In this document: piece by piece, positions 54,684 to 63,780 of the stretch | Layout of the letters: each line of letters begins with the position of its first letter | How positions within the stretch are numbered: position 1 is the first letter of the stretch | Assembly (NCBI GenBank): GCA_000169355.1 | Contig: AAXX01000005.1 | Span: 1 to 64,000 of the forward strand | From: Flavobacteria bacterium BAL38 | GTDB lineage: Bacteria > Bacteroidota > Bacteroidia > Flavobacteriales > Flavobacteriaceae | DNA: 64,000 nucleotides | Reading direction: 5' to 3' | Notes under the pieces: model-generated | The model's database searches: none | What the model saw: the letters and a program-made list of their open reading frames with translations, nothing else | What the model was told of the DNA's origin: nothing | Translations under genes and position numbers: made by a program

Positions 54684-55214
54684 ATGAAATCTATAAAATC
54701 AATTTTATCACTTTTAGTTTTATCAATAGCATTTGTAACTATTTCATGTGATAATGAACCTATTGATCCAGCAATTGATATTTCATCAAGTTCATCGATT
54801 ACCGGAACTTATTACATGACTGCTTTTAATTCTTCAATTCCTACCGATTTGAATGGAGACGGTTCTGCTTCAACTAATCAAATGAATGAAACTAATTGTT
54901 TTAATGGTAGTTTCATTACGCTGAACAGTAATAATACTTTTGTTGCGGATAGTAAAGGAATTGATATTAATACAAATGGAACAACTTCAACAATTGAATG
55001 TTTTGATGAAGGAAATTTCACTGGAACTTGGGCTTTATCAGGTAATCAATTATCAATAACTTATATAGACGGAGGCGTTGAATATACAGATGTTGCAACT
55101 TTATCTGGAAATACGATAGTTTCAACAGTTCAAAATGGAGAAGTTGTAGGAACTACTTCGGGTGGAGAACCAATTTATTTGACATCAAATCTTCAAATAG
55201 TTTTTACCAAATAA
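54684..55214 (+). CDS. Lipocalin-like lipoprotein
   Basis: The 176-residue protein has a lipoprotein signal (AFVTISC, Cys22). It then resembles the small lipocalin-like domains of Bacteroidota: SSSITGTYYMTAFNSSIP, SFITLNSNNTFVADSKG, NFTGTWALSGNQLSITYIDG and LSGNTIVSTVQNG, consistent with a beta barrel that closes on itself. Its ligand and role are unknown. It is a stand-alone gene between promoter box and terminator. Confidence 0.75.
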   Translation: MKSIKSILSLLVLSIAFVTISCDNEPIDPAIDISSSSSITGTYYMTAFNSSIPTDLNGDGSASTNQMNETNCFNGSFITLNSNNTFVADSKGIDINTNGTTSTIECFDEGNFTGTWALSGNQLSITYIDGGVEYTDVATLSGNTIVSTVQNGEVVGTTSGGEPIYLTSNLQIVFTK

Positions 55215-55235
55215 ACAATTGATGTAATATAATTT

Positions 55236-55262
55236 AAATCCCGATTGTTTCGGGATTTTTTT
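55236..55262 (+). terminator. Rho-independent terminator of the lipocalin-like gene
   Basis: AAATCCCG/CGGGATTT (55236-55243 with 55251-55258) is followed by a T-run. Confidence 0.85.
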
Positions 55263-55323
55263 ATGGCATACATCTTGAACTATTACTTTTGAAATTACTA
55301 TTTAAAATCATTTTATAAATTGA

Positions 55324-55338
55324 TTATCAGTTTGATAA
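55324..55338 (+). promoter_or_regulatory. Perfect palindrome over the lon promoter (TTATCA-GTT-TGATAA)
   Basis: This 6-3-6 palindrome covers the TTTG -33 element (55331-55334) of the lon promoter. It shares the core TCA-n3-TGA with the palindromes upstream of clpB. The function is inferred. Confidence 0.4.
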
Positions 55339-55358
55339 CGATTTTCTATGTAAATTTG
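55331..55358 (+). promoter_or_regulatory. Promoter of lon (TTTG-N16-TAAATTTG)
   Basis: TTTG (55331-55334) and TAAATTTG (55351-55358) match the consensus with spacing one short of the usual range. The leader to the ATG at 55409 is about 50 bases minus the start offset. Confidence 0.6.
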
Positions 55359-55408
55359 AAAAGTAGTTGTTTTTATTTAACACTGACAAAAAGACCATAA
55401 ATATTATT

Positions 55409-57871
55409 ATGCCAAATCAAAAAATACTAGCGCTTGACAATTTGTCACTTCAAGAAATGGATCCAGACGCAGAATTAATTCCATTAATGACGCCAGAGGA
55501 TGAAGAAGAAATGAATAATGAGGCTTTGCCTAAAGATATTGCTATTTTACCTTTACGAAACACTGTTTTATTTCCTGGTGTTGTAATTCCTATTACAGCC
55601 GGAAGAGATAAATCGATTAAATTAATTAATGATGCCAATGCCAAAGGAAAAATTATTGGTGTTGTAGCACAAATTGATGAAAATGAAGAAGATCCAACAC
55701 CAAATGATGTACATCATATTGGTACGGTAGCGCGAATTATGCGTGTTCTTAAAATGCCTGATGGAAATACAACCGTAATTCTTCAAGGGAAAAAACGTTT
55801 TGAAGTAGAAGCTTTTACACAGGAAGAACCTTATTTAAAAGCTACAATTAAAGAAGTTTCAGAGGAACGCCCAGACGATAAAAATGTAGAATTCAAAACG
55901 ATTGTTGATGCAATAAAAGAATTAGCAATTCAAATCATAAAGGAAAGTCCAAATATTCCTACAGAGGCTACTTTCGCTATTAAAAACATTGAAAGTAATC
56001 CGTTTTTAATCAATTTTGTTTCATCTAACATGAATCTTTCAGTTGATGAAAAACAAAAGTTATTATCGATTCCTAATTTAAAAGATCGAGCGCTTGAAAC
56101 TTTACGTTTTATGAACTTAGAGCTTCAAAAATTAGAAGTTCGAAACGATATTCAGTCTAAAGTTCGTTTTGATTTAGATCAACAACAACGCGAATATTTC
56201 TTACAGCAACAAATGAAAACCATCCAAGAGGAATTGGGCGGTGTTTCGTATGAAGCTGAAATTGAGGAAATGCGCGCTAAAGGTTTAAAGAAAAAATGGG
56301 ACGATAATACGGCAAAACATTTTGAAAAAGAATTGTCTAAATTGCAACGAACCAATCCAAACTCTCCTGATTTTGGAATTCAACGCAATTATATTGAGTT
56401 GTTTTTAGAATTACCTTGGAACGAATTTACCAAAGATAATTTCGATTTAAAACGCGCGCAAAAAATCTTAGATAGAGATCATTACGGATTAGAAGAAGTA
56501 AAAAAACGTATTATCGAACATTTAGCAGTTTTGAAACTGAGAAATGATATGAAATCGCCAATTCTTTGTTTGTACGGACCTCCAGGTGTGGGAAAAACTT
56601 CCATTGGAAAGTCGGTTGCAGAAGCATTAGGTAGAGAATATATCCGAATGTCTCTTGGTGGTTTACGTGACGAAGCAGAAATTCGTGGTCACCGTAAAAC
56701 TTATATTGGTGCAATGCCAGGACGAATTCTTCAAAACATTAAAAAAGCCAAAACATCAAATCCAGTATTTGTTTTAGATGAAATAGATAAATTATCTTCT
56801 AGTCATAATGGCGATCCTTCTTCTGCTTTATTAGAAGTTTTAGATCCAGAGCAAAACAAAGAATTCCATGATAATTTCTTGGAATTAGGGTACGATTTGT
56901 CTAAAGTAATGTTTATTGCTACTTCAAATAGTTTATCTCCAATTCAACCAGCGCTTCGTGATCGTATGGAAATCATCGAAATGACGGGTTATACGATTGA
57001 AGAAAAAATTGAAATTGCAAAGACACATTTGTTGCCTAAACAATTAAAAGAACACGGATTAACGGCTAAAGATTTACAAATTGGTAAAAAACAATTAGAA
57101 AAAATCGTAGTAGGTTATACGCGTGAATCGGGTGTGCGTGGTTTAGAGAAGAAAATTGCTCAAGTGGTGCGTCATGCAGCAAAATCAATTGCTATGGAGG
57201 AACCGTATAATGTTAAAGTTTCGGATGCTGATATTTTAGAAGTATTGAAATCGCCTCGAATGGAACGCGATAAATACGAAAATAATGATGTGGCTGGAGT
57301 TGTTACAGGTTTAGCATGGACATCTGTAGGCGGTGATATTTTATTTATCGAATCTTTAATTTCAAAAGGAAAAGGCAGCATGACCATGACCGGAAATTTA
57401 GGAATTGTAATGAAAGAATCGGTTACAATTGCTTTAGAGTACATTCGTGCTAACGCTGAAAATTTAGGAATAGAACCAGAGGTTTTAAATAATTATAATA
57501 TTCATATTCACGTGCCAGAAGGAGCCACTCCAAAAGATGGTCCTAGTGCCGGAATTGCTATGTTAACTTCAATGGTATCTTCATTTACTCAAAAAAGAAT
57601 TAAGAAAAATATTGCCATGACAGGAGAAATAACGCTTCGTGGAAAAGTGTTGCCTGTTGGCGGAATTAAAGAAAAAATATTGGCAGCTAAAAGAGCCAAC
57701 ATTAAAGAAATTATTTTGTGTAAAGAAAACAAACGTGATATTGAAGAAATTAAACCCGATTACATTGAAGGTTTAACATTTCATTACGTGGATAAAATGA
57801 GTGAAGTTTTAGCTATTGCAATCACGGATCAGAAGGTTAAAAATGCTAAAGTTTTAGAAACTAAAAAGTAA
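55409..57871 (+). CDS. lon: ATP-dependent protease Lon
   Basis: The 820-residue serine protease degrades damaged and regulatory proteins. An N-terminal substrate-binding domain ([17 protein letters not shown] onward) is followed by a coiled-coil region, the AAA+ domain with [19 protein letters not shown] and [11 protein letters not shown], and the protease domain with the catalytic Ser in [10 protein letters not shown] and Lys in [13 protein letters not shown]. The ATG at 55409 ([12 protein letters not shown]) is chosen because an upstream in-frame extension starts with TTG and is not conserved. The 5' region holds a promoter and a palindrome. Confidence 0.96.
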   Translation: MPNQKILALDNLSLQEMDPDAELIPLMTPEDEEEMNNEALPKDIAILPLRNTVLFPGVVIPITAGRDKSIKLINDANAKGKIIGVVAQIDENEEDPTPNDVHHIGTVARIMRVLKMPDGNTTVILQGKKRFEVEAFTQEEPYLKATIKEVSEERPDDKNVEFKTIVDAIKELAIQIIKESPNIPTEATFAIKNIESNPFLINFVSSNMNLSVDEKQKLLSIPNLKDRALETLRFMNLELQKLEVRNDIQSKVRFDLDQQQREYFLQQQMKTIQEELGGVSYEAEIEEMRAKGLKKKWDDNTAKHFEKELSKLQRTNPNSPDFGIQRNYIELFLELPWNEFTKDNFDLKRAQKILDRDHYGLEEVKKRIIEHLAVLKLRNDMKSPILCLYGPPGVGKTSIGKSVAEALGREYIRMSLGGLRDEAEIRGHRKTYIGAMPGRILQNIKKAKTSNPVFVLDEIDKLSSSHNGDPSSALLEVLDPEQNKEFHDNFLELGYDLSKVMFIATSNSLSPIQPALRDRMEIIEMTGYTIEEKIEIAKTHLLPKQLKEHGLTAKDLQIGKKQLEKIVVGYTRESGVRGLEKKIAQVVRHAAKSIAMEEPYNVKVSDADILEVLKSPRMERDKYENNDVAGVVTGLAWTSVGGDILFIESLISKGKGSMTMTGNLGIVMKESVTIALEYIRANAENLGIEPEVLNNYNIHIHVPEGATPKDGPSAGIAMLTSMVSSFTQKRIKKNIAMTGEITLRGKVLPVGGIKEKILAAKRANIKEIILCKENKRDIEEIKPDYIEGLTFHYVDKMSEVLAIAITDQKVKNAKVLETKK

Positions 57872-57889
57872 TTTTAAAAACAATATTCT

Positions 57890-58031
57890 AAGGAGAGGTT
57901 GTATAGAAAGTTGTGATTATGTCATTCTGAATTTATTTCAGAATCTAAATTTTTGATATTCAATTATTTATAGAAGCTGAAACGAGTTCAGCTTGACAAC
58001 AATAGACTTTTAGGACACCCTCTTCTTTTTT
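57890..58031 (+). repeat. Composite palindromic repeat downstream of lon, possibly its terminator
   Basis: Nested inverted repeats ATTCTGAA/TTCAGAAT (57924-57931, 57937-57944) and AAGCTGAA/TTCAGCTT (57974-57981, 57987-57994) lie inside imperfect outer arms (AAGGAGAGGTTGT and ACACCCTCTTCT) that end in T7. It has the look of a dispersed repeat that can fold as a terminator. Confidence 0.6.
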
Positions 58032-58094
58032 TGTTTACTAACTGATATAATTTTATCTTCGCAGTTGCGTTATAAGTAAGATTAACAACATAAA

Positions 58095-59111
58095 ATGCTA
58101 AGAAAAACTCTATTCCTTTTATTATTTCTGCTATCGGCTACTGGTTTTAGTCAAATAGGAGGTAAAAGTGTATATCAGTTTTTAAATTTAGCACAATCTC
58201 CCAGACAAGCTGCTTTAGGTGGAAAAACGGTTACAGTAGTTGATTACGATGTTAATCAGGCATTTTATAATCCGGCTACAATTAATATTAAAATGCACAA
58301 TCGTTTATCTGCAAATTACGGAAGTTATTATGGCGAAGTGTCCTACGGAACGGCTGCTTACGCGTATACTTATGACCGACATTTACAAACCTTTCACGCA
58401 GGAATTAGTTATGTTAATTACGGAACTTTTGAAGGTAGAGACGAATTTGGTAATTTAACATCCGATTTTACAGGGAGTGAAGCTGCATTATCGCTTGGTT
58501 ATGCTTATAATTTGCCATGGACAGATATGTATGTGGGTGCCAACGCAAAATTAATTTCATCTACATTAGAAAGTTATAATTCATGGGGAGCTGCAGTAGA
58601 TTTAGGATTTTTATATGTTGATTATGATAACGACATTAATTATGGGTTAACGGTTAGAAATTTAGGATTTCAAATTAAACCTTATGAAGATACCAATGAA
58701 AAACTTCCTTTAGCTATAGATGCTGGAATTTCACAATTAATGGAAAACGTTCCTATTCGTTGGCACATGACTTTTGAAAATTTGCAACAATGGAATATTG
58801 CTTTTTCAAACCCAAATAGAGCAGAAGGTAGTTTGGATGGAGGTTCTGAAGAAGAAAAAGTGTCTTTTTTTAACAATGCTTTACGCCATTTAATTTTAGG
58901 AGCTGAATTGTTTCCAGAAAAAGGCTTTAATATTAGATTAGGGTATAATTTTAGAAGAAGTGAAGAGTTACGAATTTTAGAGCAACGAAATTTCTCTGGA
59001 ATTTCCGTTGGTTTTGGAATTCGATTTGGAAAGGTTAAATTTGATTATTCGTATTCAAGATATACCGTAGCAGCCAATACCAGTTTGTTTGGTTTGATGA
59101 TTGATTTGTAG
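58095..59111 (+). CDS. porQ: T9SS outer-membrane component PorQ
   Basis: The 338-residue protein has a signal peptide (LLSATGFSQ, residue 20) and then a PorV/FadL-like beta-barrel pattern. Early segments are LNLAQSPRQAALGGKTVTVV and NQAFYNPATI, and the end is RYTVAANTSLFGLMIDL. This matches PorQ, a member of the T9SS attachment complex (with PorV, PorU, PorZ) that processes cargo carrying sorting domains like those in this window. It is followed by cmk, as in other Flavobacteriia, with a small lipoprotein gene between. Other T9SS genes are not in the window. Confidence 0.9.
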   Translation: MLRKTLFLLLFLLSATGFSQIGGKSVYQFLNLAQSPRQAALGGKTVTVVDYDVNQAFYNPATINIKMHNRLSANYGSYYGEVSYGTAAYAYTYDRHLQTFHAGISYVNYGTFEGRDEFGNLTSDFTGSEAALSLGYAYNLPWTDMYVGANAKLISSTLESYNSWGAAVDLGFLYVDYDNDINYGLTVRNLGFQIKPYEDTNEKLPLAIDAGISQLMENVPIRWHMTFENLQQWNIAFSNPNRAEGSLDGGSEEEKVSFFNNALRHLILGAELFPEKGFNIRLGYNFRRSEELRILEQRNFSGISVGFGIRFGKVKFDYSYSRYTVAANTSLFGLMIDL

Positions 59112-59120
59112 TAGAAGTTG

Positions 59121-59150
59121 AGTGATTAGTAAAAAGTAATTAGCTTAAAT
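59121..59150. repeat. Short dispersed repeat (ATTAGTAAAAAGT-type), copy 2
   Basis: GTGATTAGTAAAAAGTAATT followed by AGCTTAAA is nearly the same as the trpB-trpA gap sequence (28673-28700, minus strand). Confidence 0.45.
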
Positions 59151-59189
59151 GAACTTCATTATTCATAAAGTAATACTTAAAAAACTTTT

Positions 59190-59510
59190 ATGACTTATAT
59201 GTTTAAAAAGGCAAAAATTAAATTTGAAATGAGATTGTTGTTTTTTCCAATATTTTGCTTTTTGATGTTGTCTTGTCAGATTAATGAAAATGATTTGCAT
59301 AACTCAACTTGGAAGATTTATAAAAAGAATTCATATGAATTTAGAGATGTAATTTCATTTGATAATATGGTTTTAATGAATGATACAATATTTTTAAATG
59401 AAGAACCAGTTTATCAAATTATAGCTTATAGAAATAGATATTTTATGGATGAATTTCTTACTATTAAAAATTTAAAAACTCATAATTCAGCGACTTACAT
59501 TAAAAAATAA
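59190..59510 (+). CDS. Small lipoprotein of unknown function
   Basis: The 106-residue protein has a lipobox LMLSC (Cys29 from this start). A start at the internal MRLLFFPIFCFLM would give a shorter, more typical lipoprotein signal, so the true first residue is uncertain. The mature part is short, beta-like and Asn/Tyr-rich (STWKIYKKNSYEFRDVISFD) with no family I recognise. It lies between porQ and cmk; it may be a lineage-specific insertion into that conserved pair. Confidence 0.55.
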   Translation: MTYMFKKAKIKFEMRLLFFPIFCFLMLSCQINENDLHNSTWKIYKKNSYEFRDVISFDNMVLMNDTIFLNEEPVYQIIAYRNRYFMDEFLTIKNLKTHNSATYIKK

Positions 59511-59534
59511 TTCGCTCATTTATGGCAAAAAAAT

Positions 59535-60218
59535 ATGAAAAAAATTACCATAGCAATAGACGGTTTTTCGTCGACAGGAAAAAGTACATTAGCAAAGCAA
59601 TTGGCTGCAGCATTAGGTTACGTTTATGTTGATACCGGTGCAATGTATCGCGCTGTAGCGTATTTTGCGATGCAACACAACTTGGTTTCTGAAACACATT
59701 TAGACAAAGCCAGTTTGATTGCTCAATTGCCAACGATTAATTTGCGTTTTCAATTCAATCCTACTTTAGGATTTGCCGAAATGTATTTGAATAACGAAAA
59801 TATTGAGATGCAAATCAGAACTATCGAAGTATCTCGTATGGTGAGTAAAGTGGCTGAAATTTCTGAAGTTCGTGCTAAATTAGTAGAACAACAGCAAGAA
59901 ATGGGTATAGATAAAGGTATTGTGATGGATGGAAGAGATATTTGTACCGTTGTTTTTCCTGACGCTGAATTAAAATTATTCATGACCGCAAGTTCAAAAA
60001 CGAGAGCACAACGAAGATTTGATGAATTGGTAGAAAAAGGACAACACGTTACCTTTGACGAAGTACTTCAAAACGTGGAAGAGCGTGATTATATTGATAC
60101 CCACAGAGACGATTCGCCACTTGTAAAAGCGGATGATGCTATTGAAATTGATAATTCATCACTCAGTAAAAAAGAGCAATTTGAATTGGTTTTAAAGTTG
60201 GTGAAGGAGAAATTATAA
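59535..60218 (+). CDS. cmk: Cytidylate kinase
   Basis: This 227-residue enzyme phosphorylates CMP and dCMP with ATP. The P-loop is IDGFSSTGKSTLAKQLA (8-24), TGAMYRAVAYFA contains the nucleotide-binding Tyr/Arg, and GIVMDGRDICTVVFPDAELKLFM and RAQRRFDELVEKG contact CMP. The C-terminal YIDTHRDDSPLVKADDAIEI closes it. The length is standard. The nearby ATG at 59523 is in another frame and not used. Confidence 0.97.
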   Translation: MKKITIAIDGFSSTGKSTLAKQLAAALGYVYVDTGAMYRAVAYFAMQHNLVSETHLDKASLIAQLPTINLRFQFNPTLGFAEMYLNNENIEMQIRTIEVSRMVSKVAEISEVRAKLVEQQQEMGIDKGIVMDGRDICTVVFPDAELKLFMTASSKTRAQRRFDELVEKGQHVTFDEVLQNVEERDYIDTHRDDSPLVKADDAIEIDNSSLSKKEQFELVLKLVKEKL

Positions 60219-60253
60219 CTTCTAAATAAACACATTTCATTAAGTTTTACATT

Positions 60254-61060
60254 ATGAAAAAAATACTACTTTTTATATTTTTTTATACAAGTGTTTGCTT
60301 AGGACAACCATTAGACACTATTAGTAAAATAGAATTTTTTTACGGATATGGAGCTCAGTGTTTTCCTCTTGATGGTGTTTATGCTAGGTCTGAAAAATTT
60401 ATTTTTAAAAAATTAGAAGATGGTAATTTTGAATTAACAACATATCAAAAGTTGTGGAATATTTCAAGACAGAATGCAACAAAATTCAGTAAAGATTCTT
60501 CAATTACAAATCTCAGCAAAAAGTGTGATTCAAAGATTCTATTAGATTTAATGAAAAATTTGAATACAGACAAGCAAAATTTTTCATTTGCATTTTTAAA
60601 ATCAAAAATCAAAAAACCATCAAAGCGCAGAATTATAAAATTATCAAAGAAAATGGATAAATTTTATAAAGTAGATTGTTATGATTTTTTTGATTGTGAA
60701 TACAGAAATGAAATAATTGATTCTATTCAAAGTTTTGAGCATTTTGATAAATATGTTTCATCTATTAATTTATCTAAAAATCAAATGATTACTATTGGCT
60801 ACTACAATTTTGCAAGAATAATAATTACATCAAAAAACAATATTACATCATATGATTTTTCTTTTGTAAATAATGCTATTGGGCAGCCAATAATAAAAAA
60901 TTTCAACGAAAATTATATGGCTGACTATGCCTATGTTAATCTTTTAGCGAATGAAATAATAAGAGATTTGATTCCTAAAAATTCTATAACTTACAAAGCT
61001 TTTGATTTAAAAAAAGTAACAGATGATTATATTCGGTGGTATTTAGGTAATAATTATTAG
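60254..61060 (+). CDS. Uncharacterised secreted protein
   Basis: The 268-residue protein has a signal peptide (FFYTSVCLGQ, residue 18) and no family I recognise. The mature part is Lys- and Asn-rich with scattered Trp/Tyr (WNISRQNATKFSKDSS, YIRWYLGNNY at the end). It begins 36 bases after cmk and its end is convergent with the mlaD-like gene. Codon use is like its neighbours. Nothing supports a function beyond export. Confidence 0.65.
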   Translation: MKKILLFIFFYTSVCLGQPLDTISKIEFFYGYGAQCFPLDGVYARSEKFIFKKLEDGNFELTTYQKLWNISRQNATKFSKDSSITNLSKKCDSKILLDLMKNLNTDKQNFSFAFLKSKIKKPSKRRIIKLSKKMDKFYKVDCYDFFDCEYRNEIIDSIQSFEHFDKYVSSINLSKNQMITIGYYNFARIIITSKNNITSYDFSFVNNAIGQPIIKNFNENYMADYAYVNLLANEIIRDLIPKNSITYKAFDLKKVTDDYIRWYLGNNY

Positions 61061-61084
61061 ATTTTGTAAACGTTTTTTTAAATT

Positions 61085-62059
61085 CTATTTCTCTTGCTTC
61101 GCCTTCTCCTTCGCTTGTTTTTTGAAATAACCTCTAAACAAAAAGTTGTGTTTTAGTGCTTCTAAATTTTCATTTAGTTTGTAGCTTGCTTCGTTTAAAT
61201 TTATCATGGTAGAATCTATTTTTTTAACCAAATTAGGATCATTAGATAAATAATTCAGCGCCCCTTTTCCTTCTTTGATGTTGGTAATGGTAGTATTCAA
61301 ATTGGTCACTACTTTGTCAATTTCGCCACTCGATTTTTCTAAATTATCAATAATTGTTTTTACTTTAATGGCAACTTCTTTATCTTTTAAAACGCCAATT
61401 ACATTGTCTTTTTGATTCAAATCAGCAATCATTTTATTTAAATTAGCCACAGATGCAGTGGTTCCCTTTGTGGTTTCCTTTAAATAATTCATTGTAGCTT
61501 TTAAATCTTGCGCCATTAATGAATCTCGAATAAGTACACCAACGGTTCCATTTCCTTTGTTGATTTCATGCGTTATTTTTAATAAGTCGGCTGTTAAAAG
61601 TGCTGCGTTTTTGTTGGTTACATCTAATGTTTTTAGCATTTCATCTGTGCTAGATTTACTATAAGATTGAATAATATCGCCAGGAATAACAGCATTTTCA
61701 TTTCCTTTTCCTGGAATAATATTAATAATCATATTACCCACTAATCCGTCAGAACCTATCGTGGCTATGGCATCTTTTTTAATATGTATTAGCATTTTAT
61801 CTTCAATAGCCATCGATACATTTATAGTTGTATCATTCACCATTTCAATGCTCTTAACGGTTCCAATATCCATTCCGGCATATCTAACGTTATTTCCTAC
61901 TTGTAAGCCGCTTACATTGCCAAAAACCGCTTTTAGGTTACTTGTGTTGCCAAATAAATTTTGCTTATTTCCCACAAAATAAATCGCTGCTAAAAAAAAT
62001 AGCGAACCTATAATGATAAATAAACCCAATCGTATTTTTTGTTGATCTGTTTTTTCCAT
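61085..62059 (-). CDS. mlaD: MlaD-family MCE protein
   Basis: This 324-residue MCE-domain protein has an N-terminal membrane helix (about 10-29, LGLFIIIGSLFFLAAIYFVG). The MCE domain follows (about 40-115; LKAVFGNVSGLQVGNNVRYA and GMDIGTVKSIEM). A helical tail runs from about 130, with TNKNAALLTADLLKITHEIN. Homologues form periplasmic hexamers or tubes carrying phospholipids between the membranes. It is the last gene of mlaEFD and is longer than E. coli MlaD because of the tail. The symbol is by homology. Confidence 0.9.
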   Translation of the reverse strand: MEKTDQQKIRLGLFIIIGSLFFLAAIYFVGNKQNLFGNTSNLKAVFGNVSGLQVGNNVRYAGMDIGTVKSIEMVNDTTINVSMAIEDKMLIHIKKDAIATIGSDGLVGNMIINIIPGKGNENAVIPGDIIQSYSKSSTDEMLKTLDVTNKNAALLTADLLKITHEINKGNGTVGVLIRDSLMAQDLKATMNYLKETTKGTTASVANLNKMIADLNQKDNVIGVLKDKEVAIKVKTIIDNLEKSSGEIDKVVTNLNTTITNIKEGKGALNYLSNDPNLVKKIDSTMINLNEASYKLNENLEALKHNFLFRGYFKKQAKEKAKQEK

Positions 62060-62065
62060 ACTATT

Positions 62066-62809
62066 TTATTTAAAAAAGGCTTGCACTTTCGGATCGTTTG
62101 AAGCGTTTAATTCATCAAAAGTTCCTTCAATATAGTTAATTCCATCAATCAACAAAACCATTCGATTTGCGATTGCTTTGGCACAATCTACATCATGCGT
62201 AATGATAATAGAGGAAGTATTGTATTTTTCTTGAATGGATTGCATCAAAAGTATAATTTCTTTTGAAGTTATAGGATCTAAACCTGTTGTAGGTTCATCG
62301 TATAAAATTATTTTTGGTTTTAGTATTAAGGTTCTAGCTAAGGCAATTCTACGTTTCATTCCACCCGAAAGTTCATTTGGCATTAAGTCAATTGCGCTTG
62401 CTAAACCTACACTTTCTAATGCTTCCATAACTAACGGAGTAGTGTCTTCAATTTTGCCAAATTTTTTGGTGTGTCTTCGTAATGGGAATTCTAAATTTTC
62501 TCGCACCGACATTGAATCATATAAGGCACTTCCTTGAAAAAGAAAGCCAATTTCGGTGCGAAGTTCGTCAATTTCCTCGCGTTCAAGCGTATTAATTTCT
62601 TTGTTCATTACAAAAATAGAGCCACTATCGGGTGTTTCTAATCCAATAACACATTTAATCATCACCGATTTTCCAGAACCTGATTTTCCCATTACTACCA
62701 AGTTTTCTCCTTCGTTTAAAACCATATGAAAGCCATTTAAAACGGTGTTGGTTCCAAAAGTTTTATGCAAATCTTTTATTACTATTATGGGCTCTTTTTT
62801 TGTTTCCAT
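62066..62809 (-). CDS. mlaF: MlaF-family ABC ATPase
   Basis: This 247-residue ATPase energises retrograde phospholipid transport. Walker A is GKSGSGKSVMIKCVIG, the signature is LSGGMKRRIALARTL, and Walker B is KIILYDEPTTGLDPITS. The closing IITHDVDCAKAIANRM is the H-loop. The start METKKEPIIVIKD lies one base after the mlaE stop; an alternative start 12 bases earlier overlaps mlaE. The symbol is by homology with the E. coli system. Confidence 0.93.
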   Translation of the reverse strand: METKKEPIIVIKDLHKTFGTNTVLNGFHMVLNEGENLVVMGKSGSGKSVMIKCVIGLETPDSGSIFVMNKEINTLEREEIDELRTEIGFLFQGSALYDSMSVRENLEFPLRRHTKKFGKIEDTTPLVMEALESVGLASAIDLMPNELSGGMKRRIALARTLILKPKIILYDEPTTGLDPITSKEIILLMQSIQEKYNTSSIIITHDVDCAKAIANRMVLLIDGINYIEGTFDELNASNDPKVQAFFK

Positions 62810-62810
62810 A

Positions 62811-63596
62811 TTACATGTCATAAAAAATGTTGGTTACAAAAACGGCAATAAAATCAATTACAAATAGTAGCATAGAGGTATAAACAACTGCTTCATTGGC
62901 TGCTTTTCCAACGCCAGCCGTACCTTTTTTACAATAATACCCTTTGTAGCAACCTATTAATCCAATGGCAAAACCAAAGAAAAATGTTTTTAAAGTTGCC
63001 GGAATAAGATCGCTAAATTCTAATATATTAAAAACCTGATTAAAGTAAAGTTGAAACGATACATTGTCTTTAACATTTTCCACTAAATAGGAACCATAGA
63101 TGGCTAACACGTCGCCAAAAATAACTAACAGCGGCAACATTAGACTAGTAGCTAGAATTCGGGTTATGACTAAATATTTAAACGGATTGGTGCCTGAAAC
63201 TTCCATAGCATCTATTTGTTCGGTAACTTTCATAGAACCTAATTCGGCTCCAATACCCGACCCAATTCTTCCCGCGCAAATTAAAGCGGTGATGATTGGA
63301 CCAATTTCTCTAATTATAGAAACACTCACCATGGAAGCCATCCATGAAACCGCACCAAACTCTTGCAAGGTAGGTCGCGACTGTAACGTGAAAACCAATC
63401 CAATAATAAATCCCGTTACCCCAACTAAAAATAGCGAACGGTTACCAATAAAATAGCATTGGCGTAAGAACTCTTTAAATTCGTAAGGGGGTTTCCAAAA
63501 TTCTTTAAAAAACCGACCTGCAAAATAGGAGATTTCTCCAATCTCAATTAAGAAAGCTTTTATCACTTTAATTATGTTGTCGAAATATTTTTTCAT
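62811..63596 (-). CDS. mlaE: MlaE-family ABC permease
   Basis: This 261-residue inner-membrane protein belongs to the MlaE (DUF140) family, with about five helices. It shows LVGVTGFIIGLVFTLQSRPT, the conserved SIIREIGPIITALICAGRIGSG segment, GAELGSMKVTEQIDAMEVSG and a late KGYYCKKGTAGVGKA loop followed by ANEAVVYTSMLLFVIDF. The start MKKYFDNIIKV at 63596 gives the family-like beginning; an in-frame ATG 45 bases upstream adds an unusual tail. It is the first gene of mlaEFD. Confidence 0.93.
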   Translation of the reverse strand: MKKYFDNIIKVIKAFLIEIGEISYFAGRFFKEFWKPPYEFKEFLRQCYFIGNRSLFLVGVTGFIIGLVFTLQSRPTLQEFGAVSWMASMVSVSIIREIGPIITALICAGRIGSGIGAELGSMKVTEQIDAMEVSGTNPFKYLVITRILATSLMLPLLVIFGDVLAIYGSYLVENVKDNVSFQLYFNQVFNILEFSDLIPATLKTFFFGFAIGLIGCYKGYYCKKGTAGVGKAANEAVVYTSMLLFVIDFIAVFVTNIFYDM

Positions 63597-63681
63597 AATT
63601 TTAGATGATAACTTAGTTTTAAGTCTTTCAAATTTAATCAATTTAGATTGTAATTGTTGTTTTTTAATAGATTACTTATTT

Positions 63682-63715
63682 AAAAAAAATCCGATTTGAA
63701 TACAAATCGGATTTT
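63682..63715 (-). terminator. Rho-independent terminator of the repeat-protein gene
   Basis: AAAATCCGATTTG/CAAATCGGATTTT (63686-63698 with 63703-63715) is followed by T on the minus strand, downstream of the partial gene at the right edge. Confidence 0.88.
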
Positions 63716-63780
63716 AGTTTCATTTTAAAAACTCCTATAGATATGGTTAGTCACATTTAAATATTTTTATTTTACTTCGT

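Noticed and set aside
55367-55408. Longer Lon start at the upstream TTG
   Set aside because: The extension lies about ten bases from the -7 box, is rich in Lys/Asn and not family-like; the ATG at 55409 fits.
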